Positions 42,916-54,270 of a stretch of DNA of 64,000 nt are shown in pieces. Where the stretch lies: assembly GCA_017477555.1 (NCBI GenBank), contig JAFUVK010000019.1, positions 1 through 64,000 on the forward strand. The letters run 5' to 3'. The DNA comes from Muribaculaceae bacterium. GTDB taxonomy: Bacteria > Bacteroidota > Bacteroidia > Bacteroidales > Muribaculaceae. Under the pieces are notes generated by a model that saw only the letters and a list, made by a program, of their open reading frames with translations, made no database searches and was not told the origin of the DNA. Numbering within the stretch: the stretch's first letter is position 1; each line of letters begins with the position of its first letter. The position numbers were made by a program, and so were the translations under genes.

Positions 42916-45516
42916 TCAATATGTAAAATCACTGGGCACCCATGTCTCAAAGCGTGTGCCGGCCGGGTGCCCCTGGCTGTCGGTGAGGTCGGTCACATGC
43001 TGCTGAATGTGGTGCCGGTTAGTGCGGTTGTACAGGTCAAGCTGCTGCCCCAGAATCTTCAGCCCCTGCTTGGTCGATGGGCCACCAGCCTGTGCCGCCT
43101 CGGCGCGTCCCACGCCATCATCGCTCACGCCGACCAGCACGCCGTCGGCACCGTCGCGCCGCTGGCGGCTGATGGTCACCGTCACATGGCCCACGCCTGT
43201 CTTGTTGGCAATGCCGTGCTTGACGGCGTTCTGGCAGTAGGTGTGCAGCAGCATTGTGGGCAGCATCGCCTTCTGGTCGACATCGAGGTCAACGGTGATG
43301 GTGTACTGTAGCCGCTCGCCGTAGCGCAACTGCTCCAACTCGAGATAGGTGCGCACATAGCCGACCTCGTCGGCCACCGTGCGCGACGGGCGGTCGATGT
43401 CCGACAGCGTCTGGCGGGTGAAGTCGGAGTAGAGCTTCATGTAGTGTGTGGCCTCGTCAGTCGAGTGTGTCGACACAAAATACTCGATGGCGGCCAGCAC
43501 GTTGGCGTGAAAATGGGGGATGGCCTTGAGGCGCACCGTGCTCAGCTGCAGCTCTTTCTTGGCCTTCTCGTCCTCGAGGCGTTCCATGCGCTTGCGTGTG
43601 CGCCGTTTTTCGACCCGCCGTGCCAGCCACCACACCGAAGGTGCCAGCAGCAGCATGGCCACAAGCCATGCCCACCACTGCTGCCACCACGGGCGCGATG
43701 CCGCCACGACGGTCGACTGCTGGTTGTCGCTCAACAGTTGGCCGGGGTCGAACGAGGTCATCTCCTCCAGTCCGGCCAGCCACACCGTGCCGTCGGCATC
43801 CTCGGCCATCGGGGCCATCAGCGGTTCGATCAATGTGAAGCCACTCTGCGGATCAAACCAGTGCACGTCCTGCGCCTGGCAGTCCTCATCGAGGCGGGCG
43901 ACCACCAACCGGTCGATGGCCGCCACGACCAGAAAGCCGCGCGCCGACACGTGGACCGACCGTATCTCATGCCCACTGAGCGCGGGCAGGACCTCGGTCA
44001 TCACCCGCAGCCGGCCGTTGTGCAGGGCAAACAGCGAGTCGCCCAGTGCGAAGCAGACGCGTCCCCGCCCGTCGGTGGCCATCGCCGTGATGACCAGCGA
44101 GGTGGGGGTGCTCTTGATCTGTTCAATGTTCACCCGGCCCTCAGTGATGCCCGTCAGCCGATACAGCCCCTGGTTGCAGCTCACCCACAACCGTCCCTGG
44201 CCATCGTCGGCGGCACACCAGGGGCGAATGGTCTGGGTGGTGAGCGTGTCCAGCCGCCTGGTGGCGGGATGGTAGGCCAGCACACCGCCGCGCGTGCCGA
44301 TGATGAGGCGGTCGCGGTAGCGGCTCACAAACTGATACTTGTCGTGGGGCAGCCCCAGCCACTCGACGGCGTCGCCTGTCACCGCGGCCACGTCGCCGTT
44401 GCCCGCCATATAGACCGTGCCGCCAATGACGGTGGCACCGGGGGCAAAGAAGTTGTCGGCGTCATCGGACAGCAACCGCTGGCCGGCCAACACCTTGCCG
44501 TTGAGCGTGCCCATCACCATCTGCCGTCCGTCGAAGGCCATCGCCCTGACGATGTCGTTGTCGTCGGTGAGGCGGTGGTTGACAAAGTTGCAGTGAAAGA
44601 AGCAGTAAAGCCCCTGATAAGTGGCTGCCCACAGCCGATTCCAGCGGTCGACAAAAAGTCCCTTGATCATGTTGAAGCCCGTGGCCAGCTGCCGCCACTG
44701 GCCGGCATCGTAGAGCCAGATGGTGTGCGAATCGCTGGCGATGAGCTGCCCCTGCCGGTTCTGGCGCACAAACAGGCCGTAGTCCGGGGCATCAAAGCGA
44801 TGCGCACTGGCCATCGACAAGCCGCTGCCGTCCACGCGATAGAGGCCGTCGGCGGCCAGGGCAAAGAGGCCGTCGGCGGTGCGGACAAACGCAAACACGT
44901 CGTCCTTGTCGGCTATTTTCACGGCCACCAGCCCCGGTTGCAGGCGGTAGACCCCCTGCGGCGTGGGCACGTAGACCTGCTCGCGGTCGAGATACATCTT
45001 GCGGTCGGGCGTCATCTGGTCAAGCAGCGGCGAGGCCAGCACGCGCTGCATCCCCGCTGCCGTCAGGCGGCACAGCTGGCGGTTCTGCTCCTGCTTGTCC
45101 TCCAGCAGCACATAGCCCCCGGGCAGGTCGGTGGAGTTGAAATTGTTCAGCAGCAGATTGCCATCGGGGTCAATGGGCAACATGGTCACCTTGTCGCCGC
45201 TGATGCCCCACTGGCGCACAAAGCCCATGGCGCGCACCTGCCCGTCGACTTGCTGAAAGCCCACGATGTTCTCGCGCCGGCCGCGCAGAAAGGGTGTCAA
45301 CGCCAGGCCATCATATCGCACAAAGCCCGACAGCGTGCCCACATAGACATATCCACGCGCGTCCTGCCACACCGTCTCGGTCTGCATCTGCGGCAGGCCG
45401 TCGAGCGTGGTGAAGCGGCGAAAGCTCAGGTTGTGCGTCATCAGCTGGTCGTCGGCACGACAACACAGCCAGGCAACAGCGATCAGCGCCATGAGTATAG
45501 CAATCTTCCGAGTCAT
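42916..45516 (-). CDS. LytS-type histidine kinase with periplasmic beta-propeller
   Basis: 866 aa from ATG at 45516. Signal/anchor helix at 5-20, a long propeller-like periplasmic domain (about 30-600, repeated WxxxxxxLYR phrases), one membrane span (WWQQWWAWLVAMLLLAPSVWWL, about 614-635), a coiled coil, and a His_kinase domain. The phospho-acceptor region reads IPHFHANVLAAIEYF instead of the usual LNPHFLFNSLNSI, with the His retained. The N box is YCQNAVKHG, and ATPase glycine boxes VSDDGVG and TKQGLKILGQQL follow. The -7 box TAAATTTG (45523-45530) ends six bases before the ATG, suggesting a leaderless message. Confidence 0.9.
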   Translation of the reverse strand: MTRKIAILMALIAVAWLCCRADDQLMTHNLSFRRFTTLDGLPQMQTETVWQDARGYVYVGTLSGFVRYDGLALTPFLRGRRENIVGFQQVDGQVRAMGFVRQWGISGDKVTMLPIDPDGNLLLNNFNSTDLPGGYVLLEDKQEQNRQLCRLTAAGMQRVLASPLLDQMTPDRKMYLDREQVYVPTPQGVYRLQPGLVAVKIADKDDVFAFVRTADGLFALAADGLYRVDGSGLSMASAHRFDAPDYGLFVRQNRQGQLIASDSHTIWLYDAGQWRQLATGFNMIKGLFVDRWNRLWAATYQGLYCFFHCNFVNHRLTDDNDIVRAMAFDGRQMVMGTLNGKVLAGQRLLSDDADNFFAPGATVIGGTVYMAGNGDVAAVTGDAVEWLGLPHDKYQFVSRYRDRLIIGTRGGVLAYHPATRRLDTLTTQTIRPWCAADDGQGRLWVSCNQGLYRLTGITEGRVNIEQIKSTPTSLVITAMATDGRGRVCFALGDSLFALHNGRLRVMTEVLPALSGHEIRSVHVSARGFLVVAAIDRLVVARLDEDCQAQDVHWFDPQSGFTLIEPLMAPMAEDADGTVWLAGLEEMTSFDPGQLLSDNQQSTVVAASRPWWQQWWAWLVAMLLLAPSVWWLARRVEKRRTRKRMERLEDEKAKKELQLSTVRLKAIPHFHANVLAAIEYFVSTHSTDEATHYMKLYSDFTRQTLSDIDRPSRTVADEVGYVRTYLELEQLRYGERLQYTITVDLDVDQKAMLPTMLLHTYCQNAVKHGIANKTGVGHVTVTISRQRRDGADGVLVGVSDDGVGRAEAAQAGGPSTKQGLKILGQQLDLYNRTNRHHIQQHVTDLTDSQGHPAGTRFETWVPSDFTY

Positions 45517-45522
45517 CGGCTG

Positions 45523-45530
45523 CAAATTTA
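45523..45530 (-). promoter_or_regulatory. -7 box immediately before the kinase start
   Basis: TAAATTTG on the minus strand, six bases from the ATG. No TTTG at the expected distance. Confidence 0.4.
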
Positions 45531-45774
45531 CGCATTATCCTTCAAACCGCCATCGATTTCTGCATCTTGATGCTCATTTTTTTGTTTTCGTCACGCCATG
45601 CGCCCACTTCGTCACTCACAGCCCCCAGTTCGTCAAAACACTCACGATGCCCACGCGCTATCTTGCTGATTATTCGTAAATTTGCGGACAAGCTTTTTTA
45701 GTTTTTAGTTGTTAGTTTCGAGCAGTCGAACAATCGAGCTAACGTCTAAAGTCCAATGTCTAACGTCCTGCATT

Positions 45775-47898
45775 ATGAGACAAAAATACTTACTCACGGC
45801 CATCTGCCTGCTGCTTGCTGTGGCAGCAAAAGCCTACGTGACCACCTGGCCCCTGTATGGCGAGGTCTTTGTTGAGGACATTGCCTTTGCCGATGACAAC
45901 ACCACCATTGTCAATAACATCGGCGATTGTTATTACGACTATCAGTACTGTCCTGCGCTGCACATTGCCGCGTTGCGCCACATCTATCCGTCCAACGCGT
46001 CGGGCGAGCGCGACTTTGTGCTTGTGCCGACATACATCATTGTCGACGGCGTGGCCTACCATGTGGTGGGTGTCAGTGGACAGCTGCTTGGCGATGACGC
46101 GAACACCATCAAGAACATCTATCTCAACAATGAGCTGGAATTTCTTGGCTCCAGGGCGTTATATAACGCCACAGCCGTGTCGAGCATCACCATTCCTGGC
46201 TCGGTGAAGTCGATATCCTATGATGTCTTCAACGGCTTGGGCACCACGTCGGCCATCCGCACACTCACCTTTGCCGATAGCAACGAGCCGCTTACCATCG
46301 ACGGTGCCTACTCCAATGGCCGCATGATAATCGCCAATCTGCCGCTGCACACCCTGCATCTGGGCCGAACCTTCGCCGGAAACTCCTACGGCACGACCAG
46401 TGGCAGCACGTTGCAGCAGACCCTTGTCAACCTAACCGTGGGCGGCGAGGGCACCGAGGTGAGCCCCGGCACGTTCAAGGAGTTCCCTAACCTCACCAAC
46501 GTCACGTTTAATGCCGGAGTGGCATCGATTGGTGCCAATGCGTTCGAAAAATGTCCCAAGCTGGAGAGCGTGACAATGTCGGCCGTGGCCCGCATCGGCG
46601 ACTACGCCTTCGCCAGCGATAGCTTGATTACGTCGCTGAGTCTGGGCGAGGGAGTGCGGTATATCGGCGATTACGCCTTCAACGACTGCAAGCGGGTGTC
46701 GTCGCTCACCCTGCCGACGAGCCTCGACAGCGTGCATGTGCGGGCATTTGTGGGCATGGTGGGCGTGCAGACGCTCACCATCGCCGACACCGACAGCCCG
46801 CTGCAGCTCTTTGGCATCGGTAAATATTTCTACGGCAGCTCGGCCTTCAGCCATCTGACGGCACTCGAGACCGCTTACGTGGGTCGCAACCTTTTGCCCA
46901 CGCCCAACGATACCCGTTTTTCGACCCCCTTCTACAATGCCGCCATGAAGCACCTCACTGTTGGTAATCACGTGACGACATTAGGCACCGACGAGTTCAA
47001 TGGATGCCAACGATTGGAGCAGGTGCAGCTTGGCAGCAACATTGCCAGCATTGGCCAAAGAGCGTTCTACAACAACACCAGTCTGCTTGCCATCACCATT
47101 CCCGACCGTGTGACCGCCATCGGTGCTGAGGCCTTCGCTAGCGACTCGGCCATGACCACCCTGAACTTGGGTGCGGGCGTGAAAATCATCAATGATTATG
47201 CTTTCAACGAATGCAAGCGGGTGTCGTCGCTCACCCTGCCGGCGAGCCTCGACAGCGTGCATGTGCGCGCCTTTGTGGGCATGGCGGGCGTGCAGACGCT
47301 CACCATCGCCGACACCGACAGCCCGCTGCAGCTCTTTGGCATCGGTCAATATTTCAACGGCAGCTCGGCCTTCAGCCATCTGACGGCACTCGAGACCGCT
47401 TACGTGGGTCGCAACCTTTTGCCCACGCCCAACGATACCCGTTTTTCGACCCCCTTCTACAATGCCGCCATGAAGCACCTCACTGTTGGCAAGTTGGTCA
47501 GCAACCTCAACGCCAACGAGTTCAAAGGCTGCTCCAATCTCGCAATCATCAACAGTCTGAACCCTACACCGCCCGCGTGTGCCGATGCCACCACCTTCGA
47601 CAGTGTCGACAAGACGGCCTGCGCCCTGCACGTACCCCTGGGCTGCAAGGGAGCCTATCAGGCAGCCCCCGTGTGGGAGGCGTTCTTCAGCGTCACCGAC
47701 GACCTGCCCAACGACAACCCGACGGTTCGCGGCGACATCAATGGCGACAACACCGTCGACGTGGGCGATGTCAACATGATTATCAACATCATGCTGGGCA
47801 AGGCCGACACCCTATCAGCAGCCGACATCAATGGCGATGGCACAGTCGATGTGAGCGATGTCAACCAAATCATCAACATCATGCTGGGCAAGCAGTAG
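45775..47898 (+). CDS. BspA-like LRR_5 surface protein with C-terminal dockerin
   Basis: 707 aa from ATG at 45775. Signal peptide to about residue 20 (AAKA). Residues 90-620 are BspA-type leucine-rich repeats (LxxVTxxAGVxSIGxxAFxxCxxLxxVxL). Two 96-codon segments (46678-46964 and 47203-47489) are almost identical at the DNA level, evidence of recent duplication or gene conversion. The C-terminal dockerin pair is GDINGDNTVDVGDVNMIINI and DINGDGTVDVSDVNQIINI (about 647-705). Probably a surface adhesin. A -7-like TAAATTTG stands near 45675, 90 bases upstream. Confidence 0.87.
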   Translation: MRQKYLLTAICLLLAVAAKAYVTTWPLYGEVFVEDIAFADDNTTIVNNIGDCYYDYQYCPALHIAALRHIYPSNASGERDFVLVPTYIIVDGVAYHVVGVSGQLLGDDANTIKNIYLNNELEFLGSRALYNATAVSSITIPGSVKSISYDVFNGLGTTSAIRTLTFADSNEPLTIDGAYSNGRMIIANLPLHTLHLGRTFAGNSYGTTSGSTLQQTLVNLTVGGEGTEVSPGTFKEFPNLTNVTFNAGVASIGANAFEKCPKLESVTMSAVARIGDYAFASDSLITSLSLGEGVRYIGDYAFNDCKRVSSLTLPTSLDSVHVRAFVGMVGVQTLTIADTDSPLQLFGIGKYFYGSSAFSHLTALETAYVGRNLLPTPNDTRFSTPFYNAAMKHLTVGNHVTTLGTDEFNGCQRLEQVQLGSNIASIGQRAFYNNTSLLAITIPDRVTAIGAEAFASDSAMTTLNLGAGVKIINDYAFNECKRVSSLTLPASLDSVHVRAFVGMAGVQTLTIADTDSPLQLFGIGQYFNGSSAFSHLTALETAYVGRNLLPTPNDTRFSTPFYNAAMKHLTVGKLVSNLNANEFKGCSNLAIINSLNPTPPACADATTFDSVDKTACALHVPLGCKGAYQAAPVWEAFFSVTDDLPNDNPTVRGDINGDNTVDVGDVNMIINIMLGKADTLSAADINGDGTVDVSDVNQIINIMLGKQ
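46678..46964 (+). repeat. 287-bp intragenic repeat, copy 1 (copy 2 at 47203-47489)
   Basis: More than 95 percent identical to 47203-47489; offset 525 bp (175 codons), so the frame is kept. Differences are about ten scattered bases. Confidence 0.92.
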
Positions 47899-48340
47899 CA
47901 CTGTATAACGGCTCAGAGCACCCCTCGCCTTTCACAAATGGGAGGGTGATAGAGAAAGGCACCACGGCAGCAAGCCCGAAGAGCTGGCAGATAACGGGCC
48001 GGGGTGTAGCGTCAGCTCTCCCTCTAAGTTAGAGCGGGTTAGGGGGAATGTGTCAGCTAAATTGGCCCTCGCATGGCGGTTGTCATACCACCCCCAGCCG
48101 CTCCTATCTTAAGAGGGGAACTGATTACCAACTCTGACACTCAACCCCTTACCTGCCAGTGGAGGGGAAAGATAGGCGGGATAGTTCCTCTCCCCTGATC
48201 AGGGGAGAGGAACTGATTACCAGCTCTGACACTCAACCCCTCACCTAACCTCTCCCCTGCCAGGGGAGAGGGACTGATTACCTCACCCATCGCCTCTCCC
48301 CTGCCAGGGGATAGGGAGCTGGTTGGGCGTTCGGGAGGAT
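47899..48340 (+). repeat. repeat-rich intergenic block of CTCCCC/GGGGAG words
   Basis: Contains at least four hairpins of the type CCTCTCCCCTG-(A/C)-CAGGGGAGAGG and a direct repeat of about 38 bp (GAACTGATTACCAnCTCTGACACTCAACCCC) at 48117-48154 and 48209-48246. No gene seen. Similar words occur inside pdxB (5165-5200) and at 49360-49475. Confidence 0.75.
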
Positions 48341-48360
48341 TTGCAATCCGACCGCATAAT

Positions 48361-48414
48361 AATATCAGGATTTGTAATCCGCAAAAGGTGTCTTGGATTA
48401 CAAATCCTGATATT
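48361..48414. terminator. perfect 20-bp inverted repeat after the Cys-rich gene
   Basis: 48361-48380 is exactly complementary to 48395-48414 (core GGATTTGTAATCC), 14-base loop. A shorter relative, GGATTTGCAATCC, lies at 48332-48344. It follows the minus-strand Cys/His/Lys-rich gene by 53 bases and may end its transcript. Confidence 0.6.
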
Positions 48415-48466
48415 CATTCAGCGGGATGGCCACCCCGTTGAATGAGCTAAAACCCGGAACCCGAGT

Positions 48467-49030
48467 TTACTTGTCTTTGCAGCAGTCCTTTTTTGCGGCC
48501 TCTTTGCTGCATTCGTGCTTGCCCTCGGCTTTGCAGTCCTTCTTGTCGGCGCAGTCATGCTTGGCTGCAGCGTCCTTGCTGCACTGGTGCTTGGCCTCGC
48601 CCTTGCATTGCTGCTTGTCGGCGCAGTCATGCTTGGCTGCAGCGTCCTTGCTGCACTGGTGCTTGGCCTCGCCCTTGCATTGCTTCTTGTCGGCGCACTC
48701 GTGCTTTGCGGCGGCGCATTCCTTCTTGTCGGCGCACTCGTGCTTTGCAGTGGCGCAGTCCTTCTTGTCGGCGCACTCGTGCTTTGCTGCGGCACATTCT
48801 TTCTTGCCATCGCACTGGTGCTTGGCCTCGCCCTTGCACTGCTGCTTGTCGGCGCAGTCCTTCTTGTCGGCGCACTCATGCTTGCCCTGGGTCTTGCAGT
48901 CGTCGCAAGGGGTCTTGGATACACAAGCGGTGGTGGCCTTAGTCTTGGGGCAATCAGCTTTCTTGTCCTGGGCCATCGCCAGACCCATGCCCAGTGTCAA
49001 CATCAGGGCAACAATCATCAGTTTCTTCAT
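48467..49030 (-). CDS. secreted Cys/His/Lys-rich repeat protein, probably metal-binding
   Basis: 187 aa. Signal peptide MKKLMIVALMLTLGMGLAMA, then almost entirely tandem 8-9-residue units such as KHECADKKDCA and KHQCSKDAAAKHDC, giving about 29 Cys, 16 His and a very large number of Lys. Regular C-x5-C and H-x-C spacing suggests coordination of a soft metal (zinc, copper) or redox buffering in the periplasm. No family recognised; it is metallothionein-like only in composition. Codon use in the repeats leaves the opposite strand open in two frames, which are not genes. A 14-bp palindrome lies in the leader. Confidence 0.8.
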   Translation of the reverse strand: MKKLMIVALMLTLGMGLAMAQDKKADCPKTKATTACVSKTPCDDCKTQGKHECADKKDCADKQQCKGEAKHQCDGKKECAAAKHECADKKDCATAKHECADKKECAAAKHECADKKQCKGEAKHQCSKDAAAKHDCADKQQCKGEAKHQCSKDAAAKHDCADKKDCKAEGKHECSKEAAKKDCCKDK

Positions 49031-49055
49031 CCTTTTTACGGTTTAAAGTGATTTA

Positions 49056-49090
49056 ATAATACGTATTATCCCAATTTGGGTGCAAATATA
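49056..49090 (-). promoter_or_regulatory. promoter and palindromic operator of the Cys/His/Lys-rich gene
   Basis: -7 box TATATTTG (49083-49090, minus strand) and, between it and the ATG, the perfect palindrome ATAATACGTATTAT (49056-49069). The palindrome sits in the early transcribed region, a plausible site for a dimeric (perhaps metal-responsive) repressor. AAAAGG lies directly before the ATG. Confidence 0.5.
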
Positions 49091-49240
49091 GCAAAAAAAT
49101 CCCACATAAGCACCATTTGTAATAATAATGGAATAAACACCACTGCCTGAATCCCCTTCGGCGATGAGCCGCAGGAGTGCGCCGGTGGCGAACAAAGACT
49201 TATGGCTAGGAATTGTAAAGAGTTGTTACACAGGTTAATT

Positions 49241-49290
49241 TGCATTTTTTAATCGATCTTTGTGTGATGGCCACACATTTTTCGACCGAA
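49241..49290 (-). promoter_or_regulatory. orphan iteron pair of the 33-bp type, no ATPase gene
   Basis: CACATTTTTCGACCGAA (49274-49290) is identical over 17 bases to the repeats before the ATPase gene at 40656. A degraded copy (TGCATTTTTTAATCGAT, 12 of 17 positions) starts 33 bp away at 49241. Nothing resembling an ATPase gene is adjacent. Confidence 0.55.
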
Positions 49291-49443
49291 AATATTGATA
49301 ATATTACTCGATTATTCATGTTGAATGTGAGGCGATTGTAAAAGTTGGCAACCGGCTCCCCCTCTCCTTTGGGAAAGTTCAGCGGTGTAGGGACGTGGCA
49401 TGCCGCATGTACGCTAGGCGATGGCGACAAACTGCACCCCCGA

Positions 49444-49470
49444 CCCCTCCCCTTTGTGAAAGGGGAGGGG
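49444..49470. repeat. 12-bp stem hairpin of the CCCCTCCCC type
   Basis: CCCCTCCCCTTT-GTG-AAAGGGGAGGGG, perfect. With a related CTCCCCCTCTCC word at 49358 and a GGGACGTGGCATGCCGC block at 49390, it belongs to the repeat population described at 47899-48340. The rest of the 49031-49642 gap holds the orphan iterons and the CE1 promoter. Confidence 0.7.
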
Positions 49471-49588
49471 AGGCTAGCTGTAACCAACCGGTGAACAGAT
49501 TCTTTCGTGGCAAATGTCAATTTGTGTTAGCGTTTGGCGCAAAAGAGCGGTCACAAGTCGCCGTGGATGTCTGTTTCGGGCAGAATTT

Positions 49589-49621
49589 TTTGGAGATATC
49601 GCCCGGTTTGTATTACCTTTG
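49589..49621 (+). promoter_or_regulatory. promoter of the CE1 esterase gene
   Basis: TTTG (49589-49592), 21 bases, TACCTTTG (49614-49621); ATG 21 bases later. Confidence 0.75.
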
Positions 49622-49630
49622 TGGCAATAA

Positions 49631-50782
<1,152 letters not shown>

Positions 50783-50843
50783 CCTTTTTCAATGCACAAT
50801 GCTTTCTCAATGCACAATTCACAATTACAGCCAGGCAGAAAAT

Positions 50844-50906
50844 CACACAGAATTCACAGAAAGCACAGAAAAATTATTATTCAGTGAGTTCCGTGTATTC
50901 TGTGTG
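50844..50906. repeat. inverted repeat of CACAGAATTCACAGA words
   Basis: CACACAGAATTCACAG (50844-50859) against CCGTGTATTCTGTGTG (50891-50906), imperfect. Between the CE1 and GH97 genes; same class as 15051-15115. Confidence 0.6.
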
Positions 50907-50962
50907 AAACATCACAGCCACCCTGTAATTCTTAATTATAAACTCCTAATTCGTAAGACTAA

Positions 50963-53134
<2,172 letters not shown>

Positions 53135-53143
53135 CCCTGTGAG

Positions 53144-53824
53144 TTAGTTGACGCGTATGGGGCCGTGGAACTTGCCGTTCTTGTCGTGCGCCTCGTTGTC
53201 GTTGTCGACGGTGAACGTCTCATAGTCGGCATCCTCGACCAGCTCGCCCAGAAACCAGATGTGTGACTTGTCGCGGCTATAGAACCCCTTCCAGTCGGCA
53301 TCGTAAGTGGCCGGGTCGGCCTGTGGCAGCAGTTGGCCCAAGTAGTAGACATGGTTCTTGTCGACGGCGTGGAGCTGGCTCTTGACCTTGAACGTCGGTA
53401 GGTCGACCCCTTCGATGCGCGTGGTGTCGAAGTAGGCATGCTGTGAATCCTTTGCCCAGAAGCTGTCTTCGATTCGTTTGAGCACCTTGAACGTGGCCAC
53501 GTCGGCCACGCGCATGGGTGTGGCCTTGTAGTAGTAGTCGTTCTTGTCGCGGTACAGTGGGTAGTCATTGGCCTTGAGTGTCGCCGGGTCGGCTCCAGGC
53601 ACGAGCTTTTCCTTGAAGAATACCCGGCTGGCATCATGTCCCAGCCACTCGTTCACACTCTGGAACGTGGCGGGGTCGGCATCGGGAAGTGTGTCGGACA
53701 TGTATCCGAAACTGAATGTCCAGTAGGTATATCTCACCACGTCGCCATTTGACTCATATCTGCCATGGCGGCTGCAACTGGCCAGCAGCATCACGGCTGC
53801 GGCAATGATCAGGATCTGTTTCAT
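53144..53824 (-). CDS. DKNYY-repeat lipoprotein
   Basis: 226 aa from ATG at 53824. Lipobox LLASC with Cys at about 17. Repeats of the DKNYY family: YRDKNDYYYKATPM, AVDKNHVYYLGQLL, SRDKSHIWFLGELV, AKDSQHAYFDTTRI, each followed by a DPxTF turn. Outer-membrane or periplasmic protein of unknown role. A -7 box TAACTTTG (53971-53978, minus strand) lies about 145 bases upstream. It converges with the GH97 gene with only 9 bp between stops. Confidence 0.85.
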   Translation of the reverse strand: MKQILIIAAAVMLLASCSRHGRYESNGDVVRYTYWTFSFGYMSDTLPDADPATFQSVNEWLGHDASRVFFKEKLVPGADPATLKANDYPLYRDKNDYYYKATPMRVADVATFKVLKRIEDSFWAKDSQHAYFDTTRIEGVDLPTFKVKSQLHAVDKNHVYYLGQLLPQADPATYDADWKGFYSRDKSHIWFLGELVEDADYETFTVDNDNEAHDKNGKFHGPIRVN

Positions 53825-54048
53825 AGTTTTCAATTGGTTTTTGGGTTGTTAGTTGTAGTGTAGGGCTGCACCTCGTGGCACAGCTGCTGCCCGACTGATT
53901 GCGCCTCCGTGTCGCGCCCGTACAGAAGGGGGGACTGCCGCCATCGGTCGCCGGACAGCTAGTTTTGTCGCAAAGTTAATAAAATTTGCGCAAACAAAGT
54001 GAGATAGCGCATAAATTTTTGCGACTATATACCTGTTGTCCCCTTGGT

Positions 54049-54139
54049 GAAACTGTGTCATAATTGTGAAAAGGTAGGGACGCAGCACGCTGCGTCCCTA
54101 CCTTTGGGTGATCTGATTTGATTTTTTTGATACACCTTC
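54049..54139. mobile_element. short relative of the MITE-like element
   Basis: 91 bp sharing both subterminal regions with 19081-19323: CATAATTGTGAAAA near the left end and CGCAGCACGCTGCGTCCCTA to TGATACACCTTC at the right end. The left terminal repeat is degenerate (GAAACTGTGTCA). Confidence 0.6.
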
Positions 54140-54180
54140 GGCGGTTAGCGGGTCGGCCCTTGTGGTGTGAGAGTGATTGG

Positions 54181-54247
54181 AGTTTCGCCCAAATGTACAC
54201 TAAAAACATCATATTTGGGCGAAACTTTGCCAAATTCCGCCCAAATG
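54181..54247 (-). promoter_or_regulatory. orphan alternating iteron (ATTTGGGCGAAA motif), no ATPase gene
   Basis: Three copies: minus-strand CGCCCAAATG-complement at 54186-54195 and 54238-54247 (52 bp apart) and a plus-strand copy ATTTGGGCGAAAC at 54213-54225 between them. The outer copies and the middle one face opposite ways, as in the 53-bp array before the DUF234 gene, and the core TTTGG(G)CGnAA is similar. It lies just after the end of the ABC permease gene. Confidence 0.5.
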
Positions 54248-54270
54248 AATACTGACAGACTCAATCGGCC

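Noticed and set aside
43444..45570. 708-codon open frame on the plus strand
   Set aside because: It is antisense to the propeller histidine kinase, which has clear domains and a paired response regulator; high GC content keeps the opposite frame open, and its translation is His/Gln/Val-rich without any motif.
48426..49046. Two long plus-strand frames opposite the Cys/His/Lys-rich gene
   Set aside because: They arise from the repeat codons (TGC/GCA, AAG/CTT) read backwards; neither has a plausible start context, and the minus frame has a signal peptide and promoter.
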